Of a stretch of 64,000 nucleotides of DNA, positions 1 to 13,057 are shown one piece after another. A program made the translations under genes and the position numbers. The DNA comes from Marsupella aquatica (taxonomy: Eukaryota > Marchantiophyta): NCBI GenBank assembly GCA_973895155.1, contig OZ316898.1, forward strand, positions 7,068,001 to 7,132,000, in the 5' to 3' direction. Numbering within the stretch: position 1 is the stretch's first letter; each line of letters begins with the position of its first letter. The notes below the pieces were generated by a model that saw nothing but the letters and a program-made list of their open reading frames with translations, was not told where the DNA came from and ran no database searches.

Positions 1-2349
1 TACCCTTGCACAAAAAGGAATCATGATTGTTTTGTCTACATTTTCACTAAGTGTTTTGTGATCTAGAGTAGAGTCATGATCTAGAGGTTTCACTCTAGAC
101 AGTAGGCCTTCAAAATAGTTTAGGTTTGCAAATTATCAGTAAGACATAGCATTAAGAGTTATCTCTTTTCAGTACAACCAAGGATGATGTGTCCACAAGC
201 CCAATGGTTTTTCAGAACCTCCCAACATACTCACCATTTGGATACTGAACATCAGATATTGGAGATCAATGCGTTATACAGTAACTCATAAAACTACAGT
301 AGCTTACAATAACCCACTTGGGTTGCCTTTTTGGTTCAACTCTACATGGTTTGGTCAACATAACATGACATTAGACCAACCCAGGTTAGAGTAGACCAAC
401 CCAGGTTAGAGTAGACCAACCCATTACCCCTTGGAGATGCTCTGAGATTGCAAATGACCATCATATACGAAACTTAGATACTTCCAAAGGGGAGTTCCCT
501 TCCATTTTAACATTTAGTGTTCCATTGTAACAACATTATTAGAGCATCTCAAGCCAGCTTTTTCTCAGAAGTTTCTCATGACCAGACTGCTGTGAGCTGG
601 GCTGCGGACAGAAAATCTGCAGTTCCTAAAAAAACAAAACTATCACTAACTTGGATGGTCAGTGCAGATGCTTCTGCACTAAAGGTTGCTTTGTGCAAAT
701 GTGCCGGCACTCATTCAAAAATTGATGATGTTGAGTTTACATCTAGGCATGTGATGTGACCATCTCAACCCAAAATCCCTACGATTAAGTTTGCCATTGA
801 TAAAAGTTGGGCTTCCCAATTTCACACATAGGCATATGAAAAGAAAAGGAAACCGCTCGTTTCAGGCCCTATTGGCAGAAACGGCAAAAGAGGAGCAAAA
901 CACAAGAGGGGCATACTTAGGTATTGACTCCTCTTTTGCTATCGAGATATTTAGTAGATCTCATCATCAATTAAATGGGCTGGTTCCACATGACCACCAG
1001 TGTCTCTTTTGAAAGCACACTTTCGTCACCAAAATTGTGGTGATGTCACAACATGCTCAAGCCTAAGCAATCAACAATAGATCCCTAGCAGTGGATACTA
1101 GTGCACTTCAGCATAGGCTTGCCCCCTTAGATCCATATCCAACTTGGAGAACAACACTAGATGCGTATGATTAGATCACCACACTATTTTGTGGGGGAGG
1201 AAAGTATTTATTTATTATTAGCCTGAATGCCCAAACTTTGTTCATAAATAGATGGTGGGTATTCTTGGGCCTGGTCCCAGTTCCACCACCATACTTATGC
1301 CCCAATTTCCTTATCTATAGGTTTCACTTTGGACTGTAGGCTTTCGATCCCCCTCTACTCTAAGCACTTTTTCTTGTTTCTAGGCTTTTGGGGTTTGCAT
1401 TGGCCTCTTCTTTTGTGTTTGTCTTGTGTGTATCTCTTTTGCTTTCACTTTTGCTTTCACTTTGTTCGGCCCTTTTTGGTAGTAGTGTACTTTATTCCTC
1501 ATTGTAGCTTGTCTCTCTTACCCGATTCAAATCTAAGCTCGTTTCTTGAGATTAGGGGAAGAAACTTAGAGTGGACGTCGACCACAAAAATAGTATTTTC
1601 CTGGAACCAATATTTACGAAAGCGTGATTATGCCAGAAATTGGAAAGTTGAAATAAGAGTAGTTTTACGTCCAACCTCTCGCTTCAGCGGGCTCTGGTTT
1701 TCAATGGTGATGCGATAATCACAAAACAGTGTTCCAAGGAGTACACAATTAAAATTACAATCCTGATTGGAAATTCAATCCCAGTGATCTGGATAGTTGC
1801 GGACGCTTCGATCCATTCATTCTTTTGCTATTTTTAGCATCTCTGTTACTTCGTTGGAAAATAAACCGAAGCTCGAATGTCTCACAGATAGGAAACAGTT
1901 TCTAATGGCTGCTCTCTATCTACCTCACGGTTCGATGCTGTTCCATACATTTCCAAAAATCGAAGTTCTTGTTTGGAGCGCAGTATGTTATGAGATTCAA
2001 CAATCTCCACCCCATACTCAGTCAAAGCGTCACTCTCCTTCTTCGATAAATTAATCGTCTGACAAAATGATTGTCCCTCGACCGTCCCCGTTGAATGCAC
2101 ACATCCAAGTTCATGTGATGATCATAGGTGCAACATCAAATTTTCGCAGAGACTTTGGGTCGGAGAACTGACAGTGGTCAAACACTCTGTCGTCAAACTG
2201 ACTCTGTTCATCACTCGATCTCCAATGTCTTTTATCTTTTTTTCAGAAGCTGCGATAAGCTGGCTATCTCATCGAATTCTTGCAGGACGCTATAGTTTGT
2301 GACACAGCCTTGCTAGACCTGGTTCCCCTATATTGTGGATATATAACAC
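1..2349. other. Gene-poor stretch
   Basis: No reading frame here has a recognisable domain, and no tRNA or rRNA was seen. Short open frames exist (for example 517-759 and 1329-1718 on plus) but have low-complexity or hydrophobic composition and no homology I can name. A 20-bp unit is repeated about three times near 365-423. This region is probably intergenic or old repeat remnants. Confidence 0.5.
365..423. repeat. 20-bp tandem repeat, about 3 copies
   Basis: The unit GACCAACCCAGGTTAGAGTA is repeated head to tail; the last copy is partial. Confidence 0.8.
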
Positions 2350-2940
2350 CTAATAGATTCCTCCAGTCTGGACGCGTGCAGATTGGGGGACACCGATGTT
2401 CGGATTGGTCCTTTTCGGTGCGTACTTGTATCCATATTTCCTTCTGTATTCGTTCCATTCAATCTCTAGTGCAGTTTCAATTGCAGTTAGTTCATTGGCT
2501 GGCCTACGAGCTGACAGTCCAGGAATCAAATGTCTCCAAGGATCGATAATGTTTCCTGGCAGTATACACTCAGGTAAATGCCTGACATCTACTTCTCCCG
2601 GTAATCTGTTCGCACTTGAAGGATGGAATGCTGGAATGCTAGGTTTAGCGTAGCGCTCGTCTACGTATCAGTAGGAAGTGTAACGCGAGGAAGACGCACA
2701 ATTAAAATCGACGTTTCAAGCGTTGTGAATGCGTGAACTACTGAACTTACAGTATCAACTAACTTGGCTGCAGGGCCACGCTCAGTCTCTACTTTGATGT
2801 GCAGCTCGGTCCTGTGACTGCAATCATCGTCAATGACGCTCTCCGCCCCCTGCATCGACGATGAATGTTGCAACGTTACAGTATTAGATCTCGTTGATAC
2901 TGCTGGCAGAGGTAAATCGTTCCATGGATGACGTTAAGGC
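2350..2940 (-). pseudogene. Possible decayed coding stretch, unrecognised
   Basis: Two minus-strand open segments read like protein rather than random sequence. The upstream one (about 2940 down to 2750) ends in a stretch containing HIKVETERGPAAKLVDT, followed at once by a consensus-like donor GTAAGT. The downstream one (2667 down to 2350, 105 codons, stop TAG) contains LPGEVDVRHLPECILPGN and WNEYRRKYGYKYAPKRT. A possible 90-bp intron ending in TAG separates them, but splicing there gives the wrong phase by one base. The joint is therefore either broken or not the real splice. I do not recognise the family. It could be a decayed host gene, a transposon protein fragment, or chance. Confidence 0.3.
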
Positions 2941-3240
2941 GTTCTGGCATTTTGTCGATGAATGCAATTGTACAGTGGTGATGCGTGAACAATCTTTCTG
3001 TTATGATAACAGGTAGGGCAGCTCCATGATTCAAGGCCGAAGGCCACAGCTTTTATCCCGTAAAAACTGTCTTTCGAGGGCTCGATAAAGTGTGGACTTT
3101 CTCTCATAATGGCCGCTGAACAGCACTCCATCTGCATGTCGCCACGTTTAGCGCCTCACCCTGAACTTGTGGCGCAGGTGAAACAGATTCTTGAGCAATC
3201 TTATTGGATAATCACGAACTGAGCGACGACATTCATCATA

Positions 3241-3340
3241 GCGACTTTAAGGTAATCTATCAACACGGCTTTGCAAGAGTGGACATATCTATCCATGGCG
3301 ACTTTAAGGTAATCTGTCAACATGGCTTTGCAAAAGTGGA
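3241..3340. repeat. Two-copy tandem duplication, period 57 bp
   Basis: 43-bp cores at 3241-3283 and 3298-3340 differ at about four positions. The 57-bp period equals 19 codons, so reading frames pass through both copies. Confidence 0.85.
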
Positions 3341-3780
3341 GATCTACACGGCCAAGATTTTGAGAAACGTTCCGAGCAATTTTCACTTAATTTCTAGACT
3401 CGGTCATCATGTCCAGATTGTGGCAAACTTGGATTCGTGAAATGTTCATGTTTGCTGGAGGCAGCCCACGCAATTGAAGTTGTGTCAAGGTTATTGTCAA
3501 TTGTCAATTGTAAGCGAAAAGTTTCGTGGGCTTCAGATTGATAGTAGGTCGAAACAAAAACACGAAGCATTTTCACGATATCCCTCAATCACCGCGAGGT
3601 TTTGCAGATGAATGACGTGTACACATTCCAGAACCACATCACTTCTGCGATTTGGGACAATGGACACTGATCCAGTAGAGTGTCGTTGTGAGCTTGCCCA
3701 TTTGTAAAGTTAAGGTTTGAAACTTATGCACACGTCAAACCATTCCATGTACAATCAGCTTTTCTAGAGCACCCCCACCA

Positions 3781-3961
3781 CTATATACAATAGTAAGGGG
3801 GGCTTTACAGGAAGAAGAGAACAAAAATTGATTGGTCACTTGCGTTTTAATTACCATACCTGTTCATTTAGACCTCCAACTATATAGTAGTAAAGGGGCT
3901 TTACAAGGACCCTGAGAGGACAAAATTTGGCCAGTCACTCATACTTTCCCATACCTGATCC
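3781..3961. repeat. Diverged two-copy tandem duplication, period about 109 bp
   Basis: Shared landmarks in the same order are CTATATA, a GGGGCTTTACA block, a GTCACT block and CCATACCTG. Copies start at 3781 and 3890. Confidence 0.65.
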
Positions 3962-5047
3962 ACAGGTCCTTTTAAACTATCTCCTGACCAAAAAGGTGGT
4001 CACCTAGTGCCATCAAGATTCACCGGGAGGTTCACACTAGACCGGTGACAAATATAAAATTATTTTCTATTCCAAGAAAAATGCAGTGGCAAAATGTTCC
4101 TGTTTTTGTTTTTGAATTAAACATTGTATACATTGAAAAGTCAGTGTTTACATAAAAATGCCTAAAAATCTGCAACACAGATTCTTACAAGGTTCCACCA
4201 GCCCTTTGCAATATTTTTTAAGTCAAATCCAAAAGTTTAATAATTATTGCCCAAATCAGGATGACAGCTAGAATGACAAAGGGAGGGAGAGGTCTAAACT
4301 TTGCCTAGGACTAAACGTTCCACATACACAGTTTTGAAGCTCATTTGGAAGATTTACTGCAGTCCATGTAGGATTGGGGAATTATTTGTGCATGTGACCT
4401 CCCAGATCCATATAAAGCCAAAGGAAAGGTCACTTAATAGGGGAAAACTGAAGCCCAGATGGTCCTCCAAGTAACTATGACCAAATCCCCCAATGGATTC
4501 TAACAACCAGGATGGACCTTGCCGAAAAATGGTTCTGAAGTCAGAGGATACTACTACACTTCTGTTTGTAATATGACCTGTAACAAGAAGTATACCGGGT
4601 GCAGCAGGTACTCTGTTGAGTACAGACTGTAGTCTGTCCATTAAGCCTATTCAGAATTCTGAGAAGAGGATCAAACTAAGCTAAGGTACTAAGCAGACCT
4701 GCTTGGCATTGTTACCAATAATTTTTTGTGATATTTAGTCAGATCCAGTCATGAAATGCTTGTTTGTTGTGACTGATGGTTCTCAATTGTCTTTAGGGAT
4801 GACATTCATATCTAGGCTTCTCAATATCCAAATCAAAGGGTTCCAAATTCTATAAAATTTACTAGTTATCTCTCAACCAATGTAGAACTTCAGCAACCTA
4901 ATTTTGAGTTAATCTGTCAATGCACAAGTGGGAGCACTCTGGTGCATGAGAAAGAGTTCATCAATCTGCTTCGAAAGAATCCAAGATCAACTATTTTAGT
5001 TTTAAGTTTCAAAGAGTTACAATGCATCAGAATTTTCAGATTTCTGT

Positions 5048-5410
5048 AGTACTTTTCCCGGCAGCAATTAATATTGTCAAATCAAAACGCAATAAAATGT
5101 GTAATACAGCGATGAATTGGAATGATCTTGGAGAGACTATCTTAATGAGCCCATAATTGTCAACATTCGTTAAGAACTAAGTGAGTAATTTGAAAATTAG
5201 ATTTTGTACTCTCTGATGTGGACTTTTCGCAGAACTTTTCCCTGCAAAATTTTAATGTCACACTGTCCAGTCAAATCGCAATGAAAATTTAAGTGTATTA
5301 CAGCGTTGGAAAAATCTTGAAGACCCAATTCTAATGAGCCCAAAATACTCAACATTTGTTAAATAGTGAATGAGTAATTTAAAAAGTAAAATTTTGCAGT
5401 CTTGATGTGA
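5048..5410. repeat. Diverged two-copy tandem duplication, period about 186 bp
   Basis: Both copies run through ACTTTTCCC, GTCAAATC, a TTACAGCG-like block, TAATGAGCCC, CAACATT(C/T)GTTAA, GAGTAATTT and a final TGATGTG. The first copy begins near 5048 and the second near 5234. Many substitutions show it is old. Confidence 0.7.
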
Positions 5411-7699
5411 AGGTGAACGTAGCTACAATAGAAATTTGCCTCAGCTACTTCCTTTGTGAGTTCTGTCGAGTTTTTTGGGCTGCATTGTGGAGCTTTGAGA
5501 TCCACTGCTTTTCCCTGTGCTGAGTGCTCCAATGATTTCTTATGAGTTGAGCTCAACCTATTTACCAATTTTTTGCGCTGAGCTGAGCTCCCTGAAAGCA
5601 AACTTGGAAGTCCAGGTTTCACCACCATGGTTTGTCTGTCAAGGACGAAGACCATATAGAGAGGAGAAGAAGCTTTTTAATTATGTATACTTGACAGAAG
5701 CAAGTCATTCATGGTAGAAGGACACATTTCTGACCATGCCCCACTCCCACTTACGGAAGCATGCCGTGAACATGTTAGTGACTGAAACTTTTACAAAAAT
5801 TCAAGTACATCCATATTCACCCTAGAGGATAAGGCCATCATCAGTTCTGTCACCCTAAATGATAAGGTCACATCACTCCTGTCATAGTACTTCGTCGTTG
5901 GATGTGTAAAGTCCATGAGGGACTTGTGATTCATTTGCTCGGTTCATTTGAGCATCCATTTCCTTCATAAGGACAGTTGTGATGAAATCTCAGAGCAAAA
6001 TCTTGGAAGTGATCAAACATTTGTTGCCCTGTGGCTCTTGTAAAGCACCCCCTAAGTTACACCATCTGATGGATTTAGCCTCACATTTACAACATAGTTT
6101 TACACACTCCCACGAAGATCGAAATTAGTGCTAAGTATGCGCTTACATGTTGTTTGCATTACGTGATACATGCACAAATTCATACTTTGCACTTATAGAT
6201 ATTAACAGAGTGACTCTTCTAGCTTGCAGCTAGAGTGAACCTTGAGTCATTTTTCTTTCCTCTATCCTTGCCTCTGTCCCTTGTCACATTTGAGAAGTTT
6301 CCATCCCATGTTCAAGTACATAGTTACTTTCCTTGTGAGTTCCCTACACTATTGACTGTACATCCCTATCATAAACCCTTGTCAACTATTTCATAACTGC
6401 AACATAGTGTATACCAGTTAAAAGTGCAAGCTAGCAGTTCTTCTAAGGAGTGTGCACTTCAAGACAGTTCACTTTAATTCAAACTTGAAAAAGATTTCAG
6501 ATGACCTGTGACCTATGTGACCCCGGATGTGACCTCAAAGGTCCGTGTTGGTCCATTGCCAATCTATTTAAACATTGCAAAGTATTGCCTGGATCCAACT
6601 TTAGTGTCACAATGGATAAATGCTTGTTTATTGCCAATTGGAAAAGTTTGCATTCTCGGGGGCCTCGCTCCAAGGGAGATCCCATATCACGTGCAATTTT
6701 TTGGGTAATAAACACTATAAAAATTAGTCTGTGGACCCCTTGTTGATCCAAGGAATGTATGTAAATTTGTTTTTTCTTTGAACAAAGAAATGAGTTTTTT
6801 ATTTATGCGAAATAGTTTTTTGATACATGAAGCTCGAATCCCTAATCTAGTACCTAATAGTGCCTGAGTCCCCTCTACCTAATAGTCGACTCCTCTCTCA
6901 TCACGGTTAGAGAAAGTCGCCTACTTGTTCAGCTGCTTGGATCCTCTTGGATTTGATTGGCCATCCCAATCCTAGCTCGTCTGATGTTGTAAGAATAAGA
7001 AACGCTGTAGTGAGTGGAAGCTTGGTTATGTAGGCTTGCAAGGAAATCTCAACCAGGCATGAGTGGTGCACGGGTAGAATTTTTCAATCTAAACTTTCAG
7101 AACCTTTCAGAAAAATTAAAACTTTGCAAGACAAGTAAAATGGAGTACGAAAAGTATATCTGCCTTATTGCAGTGCTAAAGTGATTCACAATTACATTAT
7201 CATCATTCATTGCTTTTTGAACATTTGTTGTTGATTGCTGATAATTCACGGACTGTTTACAAGCCACTTATAGGTCACTTAAATCTCAGACAAGAGGTAC
7301 ACCGGTAAATTGTAGATATCTTCTAGCTTCTACTATAGCTTGGTCTAATTATTATTTAATGTCATCTAGGTTGGTCTAATCATAACCAGTAGAGCAAGCA
7401 CAAAGCACTACTAGTACTCATCACATCTGGAACTGCAAGCGGATCTGAGAGTGTGAATCTCTGTTAATGATGAAGCATATTTGAATGTATTCATCTCCAT
7501 TTATGTGAAAATATATGAACTAATACTAATACTCAACACATTTCGAGTGCAACTGAATATGGAGGTGGCTTTACTAGAATTCAGGGCACTAGTGAAATGT
7601 TGCAAAAATGAAGTCAGCCTCTAATAGGCACGGACAGTGATTAGCTTGTTGACATGGATTTGTTGAAAGGAAGTTTTCGAGAACCACTCTATAAATCAA

Positions 7700-7704
7700 A
7701 TATC
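7700..7704. repeat. Target site duplication, left (ATATC)
   Basis: ATATC lies immediately outside the left LTR and is repeated exactly at 18418-18422 outside the right LTR. This defines the insertion. Confidence 0.9.
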
Positions 7705-8143
7705 TGTTGAGTATAGACGATAATCGCAACGGTAAGCACATGACATATCCAACATGCAAGTAGTCGACACAAGAGATACGTGGTTCACCTCCTTGAGGCT
7801 ACGTCCACGGGAACACACAAGAGAGCTTTACTGAACTCTAAGCTCGTTGGCTATACCGAGTCTCCACAGTGTAAGCTCTCCCTATCTCTCAAGTGGCTCC
7901 ATAACAATGAGCCTTGGTTCTACCTCTCCAAGCACACGTGCCTCTTATGATATAGTGTGCAACTTAGTTAACCTAACCACATTGTTGTACCTAATCACGT
8001 AGTTGTACCTAACCATATTGTTGTACCTAATCACGTAGTTGTACCTAACCACGTAGTTGTACCAACCCACGTTGTTGTACCAACCCACGTTGTTGTACCA
8101 ACCACGTCATACCTAACCTAGACATAAGAGTAAATACCCAACA
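7705..8143 (-). repeat. 3' LTR of the full-length copia element
   Basis: 439 bp, with ends TGTTG...CAACA. In the first roughly 290 bp I count about five substitutions against the other LTR. An internal minisatellite of roughly 18-bp units around GTTGTACCTAA / CCACGTAG (about 7985-8108) is longer here than in the 5' LTR. Confidence 0.93.
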
Positions 8144-8154
8144 ATCTTCCCCTT
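8144..8154 (-). other. Polypurine tract
   Basis: Minus-strand AAGGGGAAGAT directly abuts the start of the 3' LTR. This is the expected position and composition for the plus-strand primer of a copia element. Confidence 0.85.
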
Positions 8155-8333
8155 GACTCTGGTCTAGGGGAGAATAATACTGCCAATGTATATGATTCCT
8201 CAGCGGGAAGTTCTGGACAAAAACCAAACCGGTTTCCCTCTCTAACTAGAGCAAACCAGAACTAAGCCGTAGCCTTATACATAGGAATGAGAAAGAGCAT
8301 ATATCAGTAATTACAATAAATGTTAAGAAAACT

Positions 8334-11300
8334 CTACTTGTGATGCAATTGCAAAACCTGCAATACGTCACGGTGTCTAGAGAAACTCTCCAAAGGAATC
8401 ACTTTGGTAAATGCGTCAGTCGGGTTGAGTTTACCATCAATCTTGACTAGCTCAAACAAATTATCAGACACACCCTACCTGATAAAATGGTACCTGACGT
8501 CAATGTGCTTCACTCTGCTGTCCATCACCTGGTTCACAGCAAGGTGGAGCGCACTTTGACTATCACAATGGAGCTTCACATTCCCTTGTGGCAATCTCAT
8601 TTCAGTGATAAGTCTATCCAACCAAATCGCTTCCTTTGCTGCTTCCACAGCTGCAACATACTCCGTTTCTGTAGTAGACTGAGCAATACACTTCTGCAAA
8701 GTAGACCTCCAACTTATGCATCCACCGCCAAGTGTGAACACGTATCCTGTTCTTGATCTCCTTCGGTCCAAATCTTGTCCATAGTCAGAATCTACATAGC
8801 CAATCAATGATCTAGCATTCTTTGCATTCGCATCAAATAAAGGACCATGATCCACGGTACCCTTCAAGTACCTGATAATCCACTTCACTGCTTCCCAATG
8901 TACCTTCCCTGGATTTGACATGTACCTACTTACCTTGCCCATAGCCATGGCAAGATCAGGTCTAGTGCAAGTCATCAAATACATGAGACTTCCCACTGCC
9001 TTATCATAAGGAACCTTTGACATCAGCCCCTTCTCTGTCGCATCTGTGGGATAGAAAGCTGATGATAAATTGAAGTGTGCAGCCAAAGGGGTACTTACTG
9101 GCTTGCTATCCCCCATGTTGAACCTAGCGATTACCTTCCTCGCATAACTGCTCTGTGACAACCATAGTTTACTAGCCTCCAAGTCCCTAGTGATCTCCAT
9201 ACCCAAAATCCTCTTAGCTGGCCCTAGGTCCTTCATCTTAAACTCTGCACTGAGCAGTGCCTTAAGCTTAACAATCTCAGACCTATCCTTGGCCGCAATA
9301 AGCATGTCATCCACATAAAGTACTAAAACAATGAACCCAAAGACAACATTCTTCACCGGTTTCAAATACACACAAGGATCAAATACACTTTTGTGAAAAC
9401 CTTGTGACCGAATCCAATCGTCAAACCGCTTGTTCCACTGTCTTGGTGACTGCTTCAACCCATACAAGGATTTCAGCAATCTGCAAACCAATTCCTCTTG
9501 TCCTCTCTTCACAAAACCTAGCGGTTGTCTCATGAAGATCACCTCTTCCAATGTGCCATAGAGGAAAGCTGTGACAACATCCATCTGATCTAGCAGCAGA
9601 CCAAACATTACAACAAGTACACACAATAGTCGTATTGTAGAGTACTTAGCAACTGGTGAGAAGATCTCATTGTAATCCACACCTTTCTCTTGTGTGAATC
9701 CTTTTGCTACCAACCTAGCCTTGTAGACCTTTGATCCACCTCCTGTGGAATTATCCTTCAGCTTGTAAATCCACTTGCTGTCCACCACTTGCTGACCCTT
9801 AGGCAGCTTAACAAGCTCCCAAGTTTTGTTGTCCTTTAGTGACTGCATCTCCGTTTGCATTGCTGCAGTCCACTTCTGCTTCTCCTTTGAAGCACTGGCC
9901 TCATGAAATGAAGAAGGTTCCCCTTCTTCCAAAATTAACGCATCACCCTCATCATCAGCTGCAAAATCATTCTCTTGCAGTTGAGATGAATCAACCCACT
10001 ATCCATACCTAGGAGGAGCGCGTACAGTACGACCAAATGTTCTTCTAGCCGATGACTCCGGTTGAATTGCGTCTACTGGTACAATTTGAAGCTCAGCAGC
10101 ATCCATTTGCTGCTCACCAGCATCAATAAACTCCTTTTGTTCCTCTGGCACAGGAACCAGCTCCATGCTTGGAGCACCTCCTTCTCTTCGATCATGCACT
10201 TCATGATCAATCTCTCCCTCAACGAGATCCGGGATAGGAGATTTTCCTTTGTCAGTACGGGAGACCTGAGTATTCTCCCCCTCCTTCAATAATCTGGATT
10301 CATTGAAAGAAACATCCCTACTAACAACGAGCTTACAGGCAATAGGATCCCATAACCTGTAGGCCTTCACACCACTCTGATACCCAAGAAAAATACATTT
10401 CTTGGACGTAGGATCCAACTTGGTCCTATTCTACTTTGGTGTGAGAGCATATGCATCACTTCCAAAAACTACCAAGTCATGATAGTATGCTTGTCGCTTA
10501 TAACGCATTTCAAACGGCGTTTTGAAATTGATTGCACTAGAAGGAGAAAAATTTACCAAATAAGCTGCAGTATTGACAGCTTCTGCCCAAAATTCCTGTG
10601 GTAAACATGATTGGCTCAGCATACTCCATGACCGCTCCAATAGTGTTCGATTGAGCCTCTCAGCTACACCATTCTGCTGTGGAGTATAAACTGTGGTGAG
10701 ATGACGAGTTATCCCCTGTTCTGCACAGTACTCTTGAAATTCTATTGAAGTGTACTCCCCGCCGTTGTCTGACCTTAGACTCTTCACCCTTGTATCCAAA
10801 TACTTAACTGTGTTTCTTGTCTGATTCTCTACTTGGGCCTTCCACTTTGTAAAAATGGACAAGACATCAGACTTATGCGTCATGAAATACATCCATACAA
10901 ATCTTGAGTAATCGTCAATAAAGGATACATAGTACAATTTTCCAAAATGTGAGGGGTCGAGGATGGTCCCCACACGTCACTATGTATGTACTCAAGAACC
11001 GTTTTGGAATGATGAGTTCCAACACCGAAAGCACGACGATGCTGCTTTCCAAAAATGCAATGCTCACAGAAATTCAATTTACAAGACTGCAAATCAGAAA
11101 TGAGCCCATTCTTCTGCAAGATAGCCAAACCCTTCTCACTCATGTGGCCTAGCCGTGAATGCCACAATTGAGTCATTTCCTCGTGAGACTTGGTCACATT
11201 GGCCTCTCCACATACTATATTGCCTTGCAACACATACAAATTCTTCTGTCTGCGCCCCTTCAAAATCACTGTCTCTCCCGACATGACTTGAAGTTCACCA

Positions 11301-12579
11301 TCAATTACTCACCATTGATGACCATTTGTATCCAACACACCGAGTGAAATCAAATTCTTACTCATGCTAGGTACGAACCTGACTCCGGACACTGTGCGCA
11401 CAATGCCATCAAACATTTGAATATTTACAGACTCAATACCCTCAACTTGACAGGAGTGATCATTTCCCATCAAAATTAAACCGTTTGACACAGAATAAGA
11501 ATTGAAATACTCGCGAATGTAACAAATGTGAAAGGAGCAAGCACAATCAAGAATCCACACATCATTTGCTCTCCTAGATGATGTGCACAGGGCATACTCC
11601 TGACTTCATAAAACATACTCATCGTTGAGTAAATCAACTTCTCCATCAACACTAGCCACATTGGCTGATGAAGATTCAACTGCCTTACCCTTACAATCCC
11701 TCTTAATGTGGCCAGTCTTGCCACACTTCCAGCATACCACCGGCTTCCTCTCTTGGGACTTCCCCCTTGAAGCAAATCTTGTCCTAGATTTACTTCTTCC
11801 CCTGCCATTCGTGTGGTGCTCTGAATGCTTCTGTGACCTTCCACGATTCACATTCAAGACAGCACCAGACGACGATGATGGCTGAGAGGGCATGGTCAAT
11901 TTCTGCTGCAAGTCATCAGTCAACAGAGCACTTACAACTTCATTGTAAGTGATAGTCTTCCTGTCACGATGAAATAGCACTCGTGACAATGACTGATACG
12001 ACAAGGGTAAAGAGCTAAGCAAGTGAAGAGCCTGCCGCTCATCACTCAAATCCTCCCCCAAATTTTGCAAATCAACGACCAGGTTGTTGAAACCATCGAT
12101 ATGGTCCTGAATCTTTGCACTTCCCTCCATCTTGAAGCTCATAAGCTTCAAAGATATGTAGAGCCGATTCGATAGCTTCTTTTGATGGTACTTTTGCTCC
12201 AACGCGGCAAACAATGATGCACAATTGACATGGTCTGCCAATTGCTTGATGACATTAGACTGAAGATAGAGCATCACGGTGCTCACAGCCTGCTCCTGCA
12301 TGTCCTGCCAATCATCATTGTCGACATCATTTGGCTGGTCCTTCAGCAATTTCCCAAGCCCGGTCGCACGGAGTACCCCTTCACTTGTCGCTCCCACAAC
12401 AAGTAGTCCGTGCGGCCATCGTATTTTGTAACCTCAAACTTGGGACCTCCAAGCTTGACTGTCCCCATCCTTTTTCTTGTCATTCGCCGCAATACCGGTG
12501 ACCACAATTCCGCTAGATCTTCTGCTTCCTCCTCTGTTCTCTCCGGTGACTCAATAGAACCCTCCTCCAAGTCACTCAT
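8334..12579 (-). pseudogene. copia gag-pol polyprotein, broken
   Basis: The start is ATG at 12579 (MSDLEEGS...). Gag has a UBN2-type region and a zinc knuckle CWKCGKTGHIKRDC. The protease follows, with WILDCACSFH at the active-site position, where copia usually has D-S/T-G/A. Integrase has a GAG-pre-integrase zinc region (HSRLGH...CEHC) and the catalytic acidic residues in HSDVWGP, SDNGGEY and NGVAERLNRTLLE. Reverse transcriptase with LYVDDML and RNase H follow; 8475-9932 is an uninterrupted 485-codon stretch. Damage consists of stops at 11606 (TGA), 11309 (TGA), 10431 (TAG), 9999 (TAG) and 8475 (TAG). There are also one-base losses in runs of G/C at about 12376-12379 and 10953-10956. After the 8475 stop the frame continues to a TAG at 8334. 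The order is diagnostic for Ty1/copia. Confidence 0.93.
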
Positions 12580-12886
12580 GTGAGAAATCAAGAAAAATGA
12601 TGTTTTTCTTAACTTCTCAAAAAACTCAAAGGTTATCACTGCCACGTAGCCCACGAGCCTAGTTTTCCAATGCTTGTCAACAACGAATGTTGATGAATTG
12701 CACTCGGTGCCGTCACCAAGTCCAACAAGGTAAATGATTTTTTTTAGCCTTCCTCTTCGCATCAAGAGCCAATCCCGGACTCAAAACAATTGTCTTGCCT
12801 CAATCTCTCCGTTGAGTCAAAATACTTGATGCTTCTCCCTCCGAGTCGATTGCAACAACAAGAAATCCCGCTCAGGCAAAAGAAGA

Positions 12887-12891
12887 CTCCA
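12887..12891. repeat. Target site duplication of the nested insertion, left (CTCCA)
   Basis: CTCCA is repeated at 17562-17566. With flanking bases the match extends to seven (ACTCCAT at 12886-12892 and 17561-17567). The related element keeps CTCCATAG once at the same place (about 22108), which is the empty site. Confidence 0.75.
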
Positions 12892-13057
12892 TGTGATGCC
12901 TAGACAGGAATCACTTGGCCAGTTAAGTGAGTAAAGCAGAAAGGCACCCTAGAAACACCTTAGTATAGGGACAAAACAAGGAAAATATAAACAATTAGGG
13001 GCGACCATAGAACCCGGGCCGAGGCCGGAGGTAAGGACACTGGGGGTGAAAACTTGA

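Larger units (their letters stand above)
2941..7699. other. Gene-poor stretch with two-copy repeats
   Basis: No supported gene. It contains several imperfect two-copy tandem duplications, listed separately, and otherwise AT-rich non-coding sequence. Overlapping open frames at 6497-6751 on both strands have no recognisable domain. Confidence 0.5.

Noticed and set aside
1329-1718. 129-codon plus-strand frame
   Set aside because: Hydrophobic, T-rich low-complexity translation without recognisable similarity.
8334-12579. Programmed readthrough of gag-pol stops
   Set aside because: There are five stops at unrelated positions plus two frameshifts; decay is simpler, and copia normally uses one frame.
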